From Clostridiales bacterium (lineage in GTDB: Bacteria; Bacillota; Clostridia; Christensenellales; UBA1242), in assembly GCA_918292005.1 (NCBI GenBank), contig CAKJZJ010000003.1:91617-155616 (forward strand): a DNA stretch of 64,000 nt, read 5' to 3'. The notes beneath the pieces are model-generated. The model was not told the DNA's origin, did not search any database, and worked only from the letters and a program-made list of their open reading frames with translations. Made by a program: the position numbers and the translations under genes. Positions within the stretch are counted from its first letter, which is position 1. Each line of letters opens with the position of its first letter. Shown piece after piece: positions 10,687 through 16,660 of the stretch.

Positions 10687-10932
10687 ATGAGAATTGTTAT
10701 ATTTGTTGATTATTCACACTCAGAGTTTAATAAGGATTTTATGCTGTCGAATGCTCTATTGGATGTAGGGCATCAGGTCTTTTTGGTGTCTAATATTCAA
10801 CAATTAAATGAATATATCAATAGTGATATGGACAAGCTTATTAGGGGATTTTCTGCAAAAAATGTAGATTTACCGGGTGATTATATGGATGCTAGTGGAC
10901 ATGAAATAAGAGAAGTGGTAGAGAGTATTTGA
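10687..10932 (+). CDS. Small protein of unknown function (81 aa)
   Basis: 81 aa; no function is assigned. The start MRIVIFVDYSHSEFN followed by LLDVGHQVFLVSN looks like the first beta-alpha-beta unit of a Rossmann-like fold, as at the N-terminus of some glycosyltransferases and surface-carbohydrate proteins, but no catalytic region follows. The ribosome binding site is weak and the gene begins 12 nt after the spoVM candidate, so translation may depend on it. It ends in a good terminator whose stem overlaps the last codons. It may be a reduced remnant or a small regulator. Confidence 0.5.
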   Translation: MRIVIFVDYSHSEFNKDFMLSNALLDVGHQVFLVSNIQQLNEYINSDMDKLIRGFSAKNVDLPGDYMDASGHEIREVVESI

Positions 10933-10945
10933 CCACTTTTTTTTA
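10913..10945 (+). terminator. Intrinsic terminator after the 81-aa gene
   Basis: AAGTGGT/ACCACTT stem (10913-10919 with 10932-10938), 12-nt loop, then a run of T. The left arm is in the coding end of the 81-aa gene. Confidence 0.65.
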
Positions 10946-10962
10946 TTTTTCTTGCAAATCAT

Positions 10963-10991
10963 TTGCTAATAATATAAACCTAAAGTAAAAT
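10963..10991 (+). promoter_or_regulatory. Predicted promoter of the TasA/camelysin-like gene
   Basis: TTGCTA (10963-10968), 17-bp spacer, TAAAAT (10986-10991), 42 bp before the ATG at 11034, which follows GGAGATAAA. Confidence 0.45.
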
Positions 10992-11033
10992 AATAATATA
11001 GAGAAGTATGTGTATAACTAGTTTGGAGATAAA

Positions 11034-11867
11034 ATGACGGAAAAAACCAACAAGTCTCATCAGTTTAATATTCCTAAAAGAAAAAATAACCAAGCCGTTA
11101 TTCTTTTGTCTTTTATGCTGGTTTGTATTATTGCTATTACTCTAGCATATTATTTTGCTAGTGATTTTGCTACCAAAACAGTTGTGATGACTGGTAAAGT
11201 CGATATAGAGGCAGTGGGCAGTGGTCCATCTTATAGTTCTATCGAGAATAGAAATCCCAATTCAAATCTTTTTGTTTCTATTCCTTCTCCATACAATAAT
11301 GTAAATGGCAAAGGTGTTCTTATTCCGGGCATGCCAATATCACTAGATGCAAATTGTAAAGTCTATGCATCTACGACCAAACCATTACTTCGTGCCAAGT
11401 TTGAAATACAAATATATGATAACGATACACTTTTGACGAGTCAACAAGCTACATATACGGGCAGTAGTGGAGATGTGAGTCTATATGATTCATTTACTAC
11501 CATGCTTGATAATGTAATTACAGCAGGTTCTGATTGGCTTTATTATAGTACAGATGGTTACTATTATTACATAGGTTCACATACACCCAATGCTACTCTT
11601 GGTAATACTGAACTGTGGGAAGTAGATGTTACATCTGGCGACCAGGTGGTTTCATTCATAGATAGTTCAATTACTTTCCCAACAGGAATAGAAGCCGATT
11701 TTTCTACATTTCGTGTGAAATTTATTATAACATTCGAGGCTATCCAAAATTTCATTCCTAATGCCAGTGGAGTGCAATTACCTAATACTATTATCAATGC
11801 TAAAACTATATTTGATGATAATAGAGAGGGTGGTCAGGATTATGGTGGAACGAATACCAATAGTTAA
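11034..11867 (+). CDS. Membrane-anchored exported protein, TasA/camelysin-like
   Basis: 277 aa. A basic N-terminus (KSHQFNIPKRKNNQ) is followed by one hydrophobic helix (about 21-42) ending AYYFASDFATKTV and then TGKVDIEAVG. This layout, a signal segment followed by a short 'A-Y/F-S-D ... G-x-V-D-I' stretch, is typical of SipW-processed TasA/camelysin-type and related alternate-signal exported proteins of Firmicutes. The rest is predicted beta-rich with many Ser, Thr, Asn and Tyr, has no cysteine except one near residue 104, and ends in a Gly/Asn-rich tail. No SipW-like peptidase is nearby. A matrix-fibre or spore-surface role is possible but unproven. It has its own promoter and a shared bidirectional terminator with rpmB. 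Confidence 0.55.
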   Translation: MTEKTNKSHQFNIPKRKNNQAVILLSFMLVCIIAITLAYYFASDFATKTVVMTGKVDIEAVGSGPSYSSIENRNPNSNLFVSIPSPYNNVNGKGVLIPGMPISLDANCKVYASTTKPLLRAKFEIQIYDNDTLLTSQQATYTGSSGDVSLYDSFTTMLDNVITAGSDWLYYSTDGYYYYIGSHTPNATLGNTELWEVDVTSGDQVVSFIDSSITFPTGIEADFSTFRVKFIITFEAIQNFIPNASGVQLPNTIINAKTIFDDNREGGQDYGGTNTNS

Positions 11868-11873
11868 TTATAG

Positions 11874-11908
11874 AAAAAAAGAAAACCAACGAATTTCGTT
11901 GGTTTTTT
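11874..11908. terminator. Bidirectional terminator between the TasA-like gene and rpmB
   Basis: Near-perfect hairpin AACCAACG-AATT-CGTTGGTT with T run on the right (plus strand) and A run on the left (T run on minus). It can end both converging transcripts. Confidence 0.85.
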
Positions 11909-11910
11909 AT

Positions 11911-12102
11911 TTATGCGTTTTCGCTATTTTTCATAGTTTTTAGACATTTGGTGCAGATATATTCATTCTGAATTTTGCCATCTACTTCGATAGATTTCTT
12001 TTGTAGGTTAGCACCCCAAGTCCTCTTTGTAGCGATGTGAGAGTGACTTACTTGGTTTCCAGCCACTTTTTTCTTACCACATATAAAACATTCTTTTGCC
12101 AT
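11911..12102 (-). CDS. rpmB: 50S ribosomal protein L28 (zinc-ribbon form)
   Basis: 63 aa, start at 12102 after GGGGGTGA. The product starts MAKECFICGKKKVAGN, contains SHSHIATKRTWGANLQ, the L28 signature, and ends CTKCLKTM. Four cysteines (Cys5, Cys8, Cys50, Cys53) form the zinc-binding C+ version of L28. Upstream extension to 12357 is open but lacks a ribosome binding site and has no L28 similarity. In Bacillus rpmB lies between spoVM and yloU on the same strand; here the position is kept but the gene is inverted and carries its own promoter. Confidence 0.95.
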   Translation of the reverse strand: MAKECFICGKKKVAGNQVSHSHIATKRTWGANLQKKSIEVDGKIQNEYICTKCLKTMKNSENA

Positions 12103-12143
12103 TGTAAAATTCACCCCCGAGGTAATTTTTTTATCAGTATTTG

Positions 12144-12149
12144 TATTAT
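12144..12149 (-). promoter_or_regulatory. Likely -10 element of rpmB
   Basis: Reading the minus strand, a perfect TATAAT lies about 40 bp before the rpmB start. A convincing -35 is not seen 17 bp upstream; two GGTACC palindromes separated by TACT (near 12161-12177) lie where a -35 or operator would be. Coordinates are approximate. Confidence 0.4.
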
Positions 12150-12275
12150 ACTTAAATAGTGGTACCAGTAGGTACCCAAATTTCGAACACAATGAGTATA
12201 TCAAATAATTTTTTAGATGTAAAGACTTTTTTGCAAAGTTTGCAGTAAAAGATACATGATTTTTTATTAAATCTC

Positions 12276-12304
12276 TTGCAAAATATGTATACCTATTGTA
12301 AAAT
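12276..12304 (+). promoter_or_regulatory. Predicted promoter of asp23-fakA
   Basis: TTGCAA (12276-12281), 17-bp spacer, TAAAAT (12299-12304). The transcript leader (12311-12398) contains a hairpin GTATCAG...CTGATAC with an inner TACTGCAGTA palindrome (about 12315-12347). The rest of the 296-bp gap between rpmB and asp23 is AT-rich and holds no gene. Confidence 0.6.
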
Positions 12305-12398
12305 ATATATGTAGTATCAGTATACTGCAGTATTTGTGTGCTGATACATTTTATCAATGATTTTTAGATTGAGAAAAGTCGAAGGAGGTATAGTAGAA

Positions 12399-12731
12399 AT
12401 GGCAGTTAATACAAGTAATGCCTATGGTAGTATTACTATAGAAGATGAAGCAATTGCATGTGCAACTGGACATATCGCTAGAGAGTGTTATGGCGTAATA
12501 GACCTAGTGGGTCCTGGTTCTGTCAAATCGAAGAACCACTTGACTAGGGGTATCAAAATTATTACGGTAGGTAATAGAATTTATGTCGACCTATTTGCCA
12601 TATTAAAGTATGGTGTATCTATCGGCACGGTTACCGACAATCTAAAGAGTGCCGTGAAATATGGCCTTGAGCAATTCACAGGTATGATTGTTGATAGTGT
12701 TAATATAAATGTAGTTGGAGTGAGAGTTTAA
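12399..12731 (+). CDS. Asp23/Gls24 family protein (YloU-like)
   Basis: 110 aa from ATG 12399, which follows GAAGGAGGT; the longer frame from 12357 has no ribosome binding site. The Asp23 pattern is clear: YGSITIEDEAIACATGHIARECYGV, then RGIKIITVGNRIYVDLFAILKYGVSIG and NLKSAVKYGLEQFTG. Asp23 proteins are small envelope-associated stress proteins of Gram-positives; their exact action is not settled. It is followed by fakA, as yloU-yloV in Bacillus. A second family member is at 60054-60431. Confidence 0.88.
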   Translation: MAVNTSNAYGSITIEDEAIACATGHIARECYGVIDLVGPGSVKSKNHLTRGIKIITVGNRIYVDLFAILKYGVSIGTVTDNLKSAVKYGLEQFTGMIVDSVNINVVGVRV

Positions 12732-12768
12732 TTCAAATTTACTCCATTGATATATAAGGATAGATAAT

Positions 12769-14415
12769 ATGCAGAAAACAATTAATAGCACGATGTTTAG
12801 GAAAATGATTATTGCTAGTGCTAAAATATTAGATGATAATAAAGCGTTTGTAGATAGTTTGAATGTGTTCCCAGTACCTGATGGAGATACTGGTACCAAT
12901 ATGAGTATGACATATAATAATGTCGTAAAAGAATTGAATAATTGCCTAGAAAATGATTTTGCTAGTATTACTAGAGCCATTATAACTGGTGCTCTGAGAG
13001 GTGCTAGAGGAAATTCGGGCGTTATTCTTTCTCAGATAATGAAAGGTATCTGCAATGTAATTGGTACTTGCGAAAAAGAAGTTACCACCAAGATTTTTGC
13101 TAAAGCATTGGTTGAGGGGGCCAATATTGCATACAAAGCAGTTGCTGCTCCAAAAGAAGGAACAATTCTTACAGTTATCAGGGTTATATCTGAGTCAGCT
13201 GTTAGGAATAGTAAAAAGTATAATAATTTTGAGCCATTCTTTGAGGCTATACTCAATGATGGTGAAGCTATACTTCAGCAAACTCCAGAGATGCTACCAA
13301 TACTCAAAAAAGCAGGTGTGGTAGATGCTGGTGGTAGAGGACTCATTATTATATTCAAAGGTATGCAAAAGGTTATCTTGGGAGAAGAAGATTTCGATAT
13401 CAATATCGAGCAACTTATCTCTACCCAGGTAATGAATAATAATGACTTTTATGTAAATCTGGACAATCTAGCAGATATTGAATTTGCATATTGTACAGAG
13501 TTTATGATTACTCATATGAAGAAAAAGACTACCGAGAGTGATATTGAGAAGTTTAGAGAAAATCTACTTACTATCGGTGATAGTGTGGTTTGTTTCGGTG
13601 ACCTAGAATTAGTTAAATGTCACGTACATACCAATCAACCAAATTTAGCACTTGGTAGTGCTCTAGAATTAGGTGAAATTATCAATATCAAGATTGAGAA
13701 TATGGTAGAGCAGAATAGAGAATTGAAACGTGCCCAGACTGCTAGACAACAAAATCTAAAAGAAATAGGTATGGTAGCTGTTGCTCCAGGTCAGGGTATC
13801 GCCAATGTATTTGCTGACCTGCTAGTAGATGATATGATAGAGGGTGGACAGACCATGAATCCTAGTGCCGAGGATATTGCCAAGGCCGTAGATAGAATTC
13901 CTGCCAAAAATGTTCTAGTATTCCCTAATAATAAAAATATCATTCTTGCTGCCGAGCAGGCAAAGACACTTACCAAAAAGATTCTACATGTTATTCCTAC
14001 CAAGTCTATTCCAGAGGGTATCGCATCTGTGCTTGCATTCAATCCAGATGGCACTGTGGAAGAGAATATAGAGAATATGACCAATGCAAAAGATAGCGTT
14101 ATTAGTGCATCGGTTACATATGCCGTTAGGACTACTCATGTGAATGGTTTTGATTTACAGACAGGGGATATTATTGGACTGGATAATAAAGGAATTATCG
14201 CAAAAGGCTCACTAGTGAAAGATACTACAATTCAATTAATAGATAAGCTTATCACCCCAGATTCTGTCAATATGACACTATTTTATGGCAAAGACGTGGC
14301 AGAAGAAGACGCAAACGCACTAGCAGAGGAACTGGAGAAACGTTATCCAGATTGTGATGTAAATATGGTAAATGGTGAACAACCAGTATATTATTACATT
14401 ATTTCTATTGAATAA
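12769..14415 (+). CDS. fakA: DAK2/DegV-type fatty acid kinase catalytic subunit (YloV/FakA)
   Basis: 548 aa. The N-terminal DhaL-like kinase domain has the metal/ATP motif NVFPVPDGDTGTNMSMT near residue 30 and GARGNSGVILSQIMKG near residue 80. A central domain and a C-terminal DegV-like region (GMVAVAPGQGIANVFADLLVDDMIEGGQTMNPS...) complete the YloV/FakA layout. In Staphylococcus, FakA with a FakB lipid-binding partner phosphorylates exogenous fatty acids; no fakB is in this window. In Bacillus, yloU-yloV-sdaAB-recG follow one another; here a terminator ends the unit. Family call is firm; substrate is by analogy. Confidence 0.9.
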   Translation: MQKTINSTMFRKMIIASAKILDDNKAFVDSLNVFPVPDGDTGTNMSMTYNNVVKELNNCLENDFASITRAIITGALRGARGNSGVILSQIMKGICNVIGTCEKEVTTKIFAKALVEGANIAYKAVAAPKEGTILTVIRVISESAVRNSKKYNNFEPFFEAILNDGEAILQQTPEMLPILKKAGVVDAGGRGLIIIFKGMQKVILGEEDFDINIEQLISTQVMNNNDFYVNLDNLADIEFAYCTEFMITHMKKKTTESDIEKFRENLLTIGDSVVCFGDLELVKCHVHTNQPNLALGSALELGEIINIKIENMVEQNRELKRAQTARQQNLKEIGMVAVAPGQGIANVFADLLVDDMIEGGQTMNPSAEDIAKAVDRIPAKNVLVFPNNKNIILAAEQAKTLTKKILHVIPTKSIPEGIASVLAFNPDGTVEENIENMTNAKDSVISASVTYAVRTTHVNGFDLQTGDIIGLDNKGIIAKGSLVKDTTIQLIDKLITPDSVNMTLFYGKDVAEEDANALAEELEKRYPDCDVNMVNGEQPVYYYIISIE

Positions 14416-14416
14416 G

Positions 14417-14443
14417 ACAAACGACCTTCGGGTCGTTTTTTTA
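14417..14443 (+). terminator. Intrinsic terminator after fakA
   Basis: ACGACC-TTCG-GGTCGT hairpin with a stable UUCG loop followed by seven T, 5 nt after the fakA stop. Confidence 0.9.
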
Positions 14444-14512
14444 TTATCTTTTGGTATAATTTGGAATAAAAATTTTGTAATATTTTGTAGTATTATCTCC
14501 AAACTAATACTA

Positions 14513-14534
14513 ACAAAGTAATCATTTACTTTGT
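14513..14534. promoter_or_regulatory. Perfect inverted repeat upstream of the 44-aa gene
   Basis: ACAAAGTAA / TTACTTTGT, 9-bp arms and a 4-nt loop, ending 7 nt before the AGGAGGTG ribosome binding site. No T run follows, so it is not a normal terminator. It could be an operator or a 5' RNA hairpin that protects or regulates the message. Confidence 0.4.
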
Positions 14535-14553
14535 GTATATAGGAGGTGAAAAT

Positions 14554-14688
14554 ATGGCAATGAAAAAGTGTGATTGTACTAAAAAGGCTCATAGTAGAAG
14601 AATGTCTAAAAGAGCCGAAGCTAGTACAGACAAGGCAAAATCTAGAACAACATCTCGTAAATCTTCTAGAATTTCTAATTGTAACTAA
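14554..14688 (+). CDS. Small basic cysteine-containing protein of unknown function (44 aa)
   Basis: 44 codons with a near-perfect AGGAGGTGAAAAT ribosome binding site, an upstream inverted repeat and a strong terminator directly after: a complete small transcription unit. The product starts MAMKKCDCTKKAHSRRMSKR and contains repeated S/T-R-K-S/S-R segments, ending SNCN. About 16 of 44 residues are Lys or Arg; three cysteines lie at 6, 8 and 43. No membrane helix. It is not recognised. A nucleic-acid-binding or spore-core role is possible given charge and setting, but this is a guess. Confidence 0.65.
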   Translation: MAMKKCDCTKKAHSRRMSKRAEASTDKAKSRTTSRKSSRISNCN

Positions 14689-14707
14689 TAGCCTAGTTTC
14701 ACTATTG

Positions 14708-14743
14708 AAATACCACCAGGATTATCCTAGTGGTATTTTTTTA
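14708..14743 (+). terminator. Intrinsic terminator after the 44-aa gene
   Basis: ATACCAC/GTGGTAT outer stem with an inner AGGA/TCCT stem, followed by seven T. Confidence 0.85.
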
Positions 14744-14764
14744 TATTATGGTGATTGAATTATT

Positions 14765-14884
14765 TACATAATCAGGCATACACGCGAATAAGCGAGTTGT
14801 AATGCGAAGCATAAGATTGTAGAGCAATCGCGAATCTCTAAATAGCGAAAAAAAAGACCTACCAATGTAGGTCATAATGGAGCG
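14765..14884. repeat. Direct repeat copy 1 (tRNA-Gly 3' tail duplication)
   Basis: Near-identical to 14965-15086; the offset is 200 bp. It carries small hairpins (GATTG...CAATC), a minus-strand terminator copy (14848-14873) and the first bases of a tRNA-Gly 3' end. Downstream, 14885-14905 keeps only a short match to the tRNA T-arm (ACGAGATTCG) and then diverges, so the tRNA of this copy is destroyed. Confidence 0.85.
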
Positions 14885-14905
14885 ATAATAACGAGATTCG
14901 GTGCA
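14876..14905 (-). pseudogene. tRNA-Gly 3'-end remnant
   Basis: TGGAGCG..ACGAGATTCG matches the acceptor and T-arm of the intact tRNA-Gly at 15080-15154, with small insertions; the rest of the tRNA is absent. The following 14906-14964 holds other hairpins (CAAGTG...CACTTG; ACTA...TAGT) and no gene. Confidence 0.6.
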
Positions 14906-14964
14906 GGCAAGTGACTATGGCACTTGACAAATTGCCGACTATTCTCATAGTAGTAATATTGTGA

Positions 14965-15086
14965 TACATAATCAGGCATACACGCGAATAAGCGAGTTGT
15001 AATGCGAAGCATAAGATTGCAGTGCAATCGCGAATCTCTAAATAGCGAAAAAAAAAGGACCTACCAATGTAGGTCATAATGGAGCG
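14965..15086. repeat. Direct repeat copy 2, downstream of intact tRNA-Gly
   Basis: Second copy of the 14765-14884 unit, differing by two substitutions and two extra bases in the A run. Contains GATTGC-AGT-GCAATC hairpin, repeated GCGA words, and the active tRNA terminator. Confidence 0.85.
15048..15075 (-). terminator. Terminator of the tRNA-Val/tRNA-Gly transcript
   Basis: On the minus strand GACCTAC-ATTG-GTAGGTC followed by nine T, 5 nt past the tRNA-Gly CCA end. A duplicate terminator is at 14848-14873 in repeat copy 1. Confidence 0.85.
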
Positions 15087-15154
15087 GAAGACGAGATTCG
15101 AACTCGCGACATTCGCCTTGGCAAGGCGACGCTCTACCACTGAGCCACTCCCGC
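15080..15154 (-). tRNA. tRNA-Gly (anticodon GCC)
   Basis: 75 nt with encoded CCA. Acceptor GCGGGAG/CTTCCGC, D-arm GCTCAGTGGTAGAGC, anticodon stem-loop TCGCC-TTGCCAA-GGCGA with GCC, T-arm GCGAGTTCGAATCTCGT. All arms pair well. It is the second tRNA of a minus-strand Val-Gly transcript. Confidence 0.95.
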
Positions 15155-15167
15155 ATAAATATGGAGT

Positions 15168-15210
15168 TTAAGCGACGCTCTATCGCGCTTACTGCCGCCA
15201 CTCCCGCATA
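15168..15210 (-). pseudogene. tRNA-Gly 5'-half remnant
   Basis: Between tRNA-Val and tRNA-Gly the minus strand reads GCGGGAGTGGC, then a 14-base insertion, then TAGAGCGTCGC: the acceptor and D-arm of tRNA-Gly interrupted, with no 3' half. It looks like a duplicated and decayed tRNA-Gly. Confidence 0.6.
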
Positions 15211-15264
15211 TTGAGTTGACACATATTATGTCATCTCATTCAAAAAAGAGATTATAGAATAAAA

Positions 15265-15340
15265 TGGTGGGAGTTATAGGGCTCGAACCTATGACCTCCT
15301 GCTTGTAAGGCAGATGCTCTCCCAGCTGAGCTAAACTCCC
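15265..15340 (-). tRNA. tRNA-Val (anticodon TAC)
   Basis: 76 nt with encoded CCA. Acceptor GGGAGTT/AACTCCC, D-arm GCTCAGCTGGGAGAGC, anticodon loop CTTACAA (TAC), T-arm ATAGGTTCGAGCCCTAT. First tRNA of the Val-Gly transcript. Confidence 0.96.
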
Positions 15341-15373
15341 ACACAATTCCTGTACCCGACCGAGTACTTTACT

Positions 15374-15402
15374 AATATATCAAATAATGAAAAATAATGC
15401 AA
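15374..15402 (-). promoter_or_regulatory. Predicted promoter of tRNA-Val/tRNA-Gly
   Basis: On the minus strand TTGCAT (15402-15397), 17-bp spacer, TATATT (15379-15374), about 34 bp before tRNA-Val. Good match to the housekeeping consensus. Confidence 0.65.
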
Positions 15403-15502
15403 GAGTTTTTTTGTAATTTTTTGTTTTTTTTAATATTTAAAATGATATGTGTTTTATACCTTTTATGATACACTATTTATAATTATAGATCTGGAGATTG
15501 AT

Positions 15503-16129
15503 ATGAAAAAGTCATTAATTTTAGCCTATGCCTCATTTAGAAAAGGGTTTGATTTTCAATACAAAGAATTGGTATATAAAGGGGATAATATATATTTCAA
15601 TGATGAATTGGTAGAAGATAAAGAAAAGAAATATTCTGAGGGTGATTCTTTTATTAATATTGGATATAATTTCAAAAATAGCTCATCTAGAATATTATCA
15701 AATCTCTATCCAATATCTTTTAAATTTAGGGGTAAAAAAGTTGCTTCTATTGAGGGTGTTCTGCAGGGTATAAAATATCAGGATAAAAAGATTCAGAATT
15801 TGATTCTCAAATATGCAGGACTGGATGCATATCATACTAGGGGTGCTAACGCAATAGATTTTTGGGGGAAAAATGGAATTCTTTATTGGCAAGGTAGACC
15901 AATGAAAAGAGATAGTGAAGAATATCAGTTATTCTTAGATGAATTATATTTATCTGCACTAACTAATCCTATATATCGTATCGGATTACTTGCAACAGGT
16001 GACAAATATCTTTTGCATCATATAGGTGGTACTGATGCCAATCAAACAGTTCTAACTAGATATGAATTTGAATCACGTCTCAATTCTTTGAGACAGTGGG
16101 TAAAAAGTAATCAAAAAAGAGCCAATTAG
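15503..16129 (+). CDS. NADAR-like (YbiA/RibX superfamily) protein
   Basis: 208 aa from ATG 15503 (CTGGAGATTGAT upstream); an earlier start at 15449 has no ribosome binding site. After an N-terminal region of ~60 residues it has SNLYPISFKFRGKKVASIEG and LQGIKYQ, fitting the NADAR pattern 'LSN-YP-F...G--F-S-E---Q--K' (Ser82, Glu84, Lys91). Trp and Gly-rich segments (IDFWGKNGILYWQG) and a final LTRYEFESRL follow. NADAR proteins are glycosidases or ADP-ribose/NAD-linked enzymes found in riboflavin metabolism, phages and conflict systems. It stands alone between two tRNA pairs, so no pathway can be inferred. Moderate confidence in the superfamily, low in the reaction. Confidence 0.55.
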   Translation: MKKSLILAYASFRKGFDFQYKELVYKGDNIYFNDELVEDKEKKYSEGDSFINIGYNFKNSSSRILSNLYPISFKFRGKKVASIEGVLQGIKYQDKKIQNLILKYAGLDAYHTRGANAIDFWGKNGILYWQGRPMKRDSEEYQLFLDELYLSALTNPIYRIGLLATGDKYLLHHIGGTDANQTVLTRYEFESRLNSLRQWVKSNQKRAN

Positions 16130-16138
16130 GCTCTTTTT
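16113..16138 (+). terminator. Terminator overlapping the end of the NADAR-like gene
   Basis: AAAGAGCC-AATTA-GGCTCTTT then T. The stop codon TAG lies in the hairpin. Confidence 0.8.
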
Positions 16139-16273
16139 ATGATGACGGTACCAGCTTGTCTATATGAGTAAACGAATATATCTCATGAGTAGGAGTGCTG
16201 GCACTCCGATGACGAATGAGTACGTTCAAGTAGCACTGAAAGTGCATGTGTGCAACACATACTGGTCACAAGC
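16139..16273. other. Non-coding hairpin-rich stretch downstream of tRNA-Leu
   Basis: No gene. Contains GGAGTGC-TG-GCACTCC, GCACT-GAA-AGTGC, ATGTGT-GCA-ACACAT and ATGAG...CTCAT inverted repeats in 135 bp, beyond the tRNA-Leu terminator. Its make-up resembles the region beyond tRNA-Gly, but without sequence identity I can see. Confidence 0.5.
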
Positions 16274-16296
16274 AAAAAAAAAGAAGCAAAGCTTCT
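16274..16296 (-). terminator. Terminator of the tRNA-Cys/tRNA-Leu transcript
   Basis: On the minus strand AGAAGC-TTT-GCTTCT followed by a run of T, 6 nt beyond the tRNA-Leu CCA. Confidence 0.85.
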
Positions 16297-16302
16297 AAAA
16301 AT

Positions 16303-16389
16303 TGGTGCTGGTGACCAGACTTGAACTGGTACGAGTGTTACCTCGCAGGATTTTAAGTCCTGTGCGTCTGCCGATTCCGCCACACCAGC
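16303..16389 (-). tRNA. tRNA-Leu (anticodon TAA)
   Basis: 87 nt with encoded CCA and a long variable arm, as expected for tRNA-Leu. Acceptor GCTGGTG/CACCAGC, anticodon stem-loop CAGGA-CTTAAAA-TCCTG with TAA, T-arm CCAGTTCAAGTCTGG. Confidence 0.95.
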
Positions 16390-16395
16390 AAATAA

Positions 16396-16470
16396 TGGAG
16401 GCACCACTCAGATTCGAACTGAGGCATGAGGGTTTTGCAGACCCGGGCCTTACCACTTGGCTATGGTGCC
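16396..16470 (-). tRNA. tRNA-Cys (anticodon GCA)
   Basis: 75 nt with encoded CCA. Acceptor GGCACCA/TGGTGCC, D-arm GCCAAGTGGTAAGGC, anticodon loop CTGCAAA (GCA), T-arm CTCAGTTCGAATCTGAG. The outermost anticodon-stem pair appears to be a C-T mismatch; the rest pairs normally. It precedes tRNA-Leu by 6 nt on the minus strand. Confidence 0.93.
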
Positions 16471-16489
16471 ATTATTTCAGAACGTATTC

Positions 16490-16518
16490 AGTATATCATA
16501 ATTAAATATTAAGAGCAA
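16490..16518 (-). promoter_or_regulatory. Predicted promoter of tRNA-Cys/tRNA-Leu
   Basis: On the minus strand TTGCTC (16518-16513), 17-bp spacer, TATACT (16495-16490), 20 bp before tRNA-Cys. Confidence 0.6.
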
Positions 16519-16603
16519 GTATTTATTAAAAAAAACTTATTATACTATCTCACATTTATCAGTATTTATTATGTTCTATATTTATTTATATGTTACTAAT
16601 TTC

Positions 16604-16632
16604 TTTACTATAAATACATTTTATGCTATAAA
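16604..16632 (+). promoter_or_regulatory. Possible promoter of the dCMP deaminase gene
   Basis: TTTACT (16604-16609), 17-bp spacer, TATAAA (16627-16632), 28 bp before the ATG. The region is very AT-rich, so chance matches are likely. Confidence 0.35.
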
Positions 16633-16660
16633 TAGATTGTTAAATAAGGGAGTGTACTAT

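Noticed and set aside
14765-15086. Possible CRISPR array from the direct repeats
   Set aside because: Only two long units (about 120 bp) with a 200-bp offset, no short regular repeats or spacers, no cas genes; explained by tRNA-tail duplication.
14859-15140. Open frame on the minus strand over the tRNA-Gly region
   Set aside because: It crosses the intact tRNA-Gly and both repeat units; the coding appearance is chance.
16183-16505. Open frames over tRNA-Leu and tRNA-Cys on both strands
   Set aside because: They overlap complete tRNA genes and the tRNA terminator; no protein signature.
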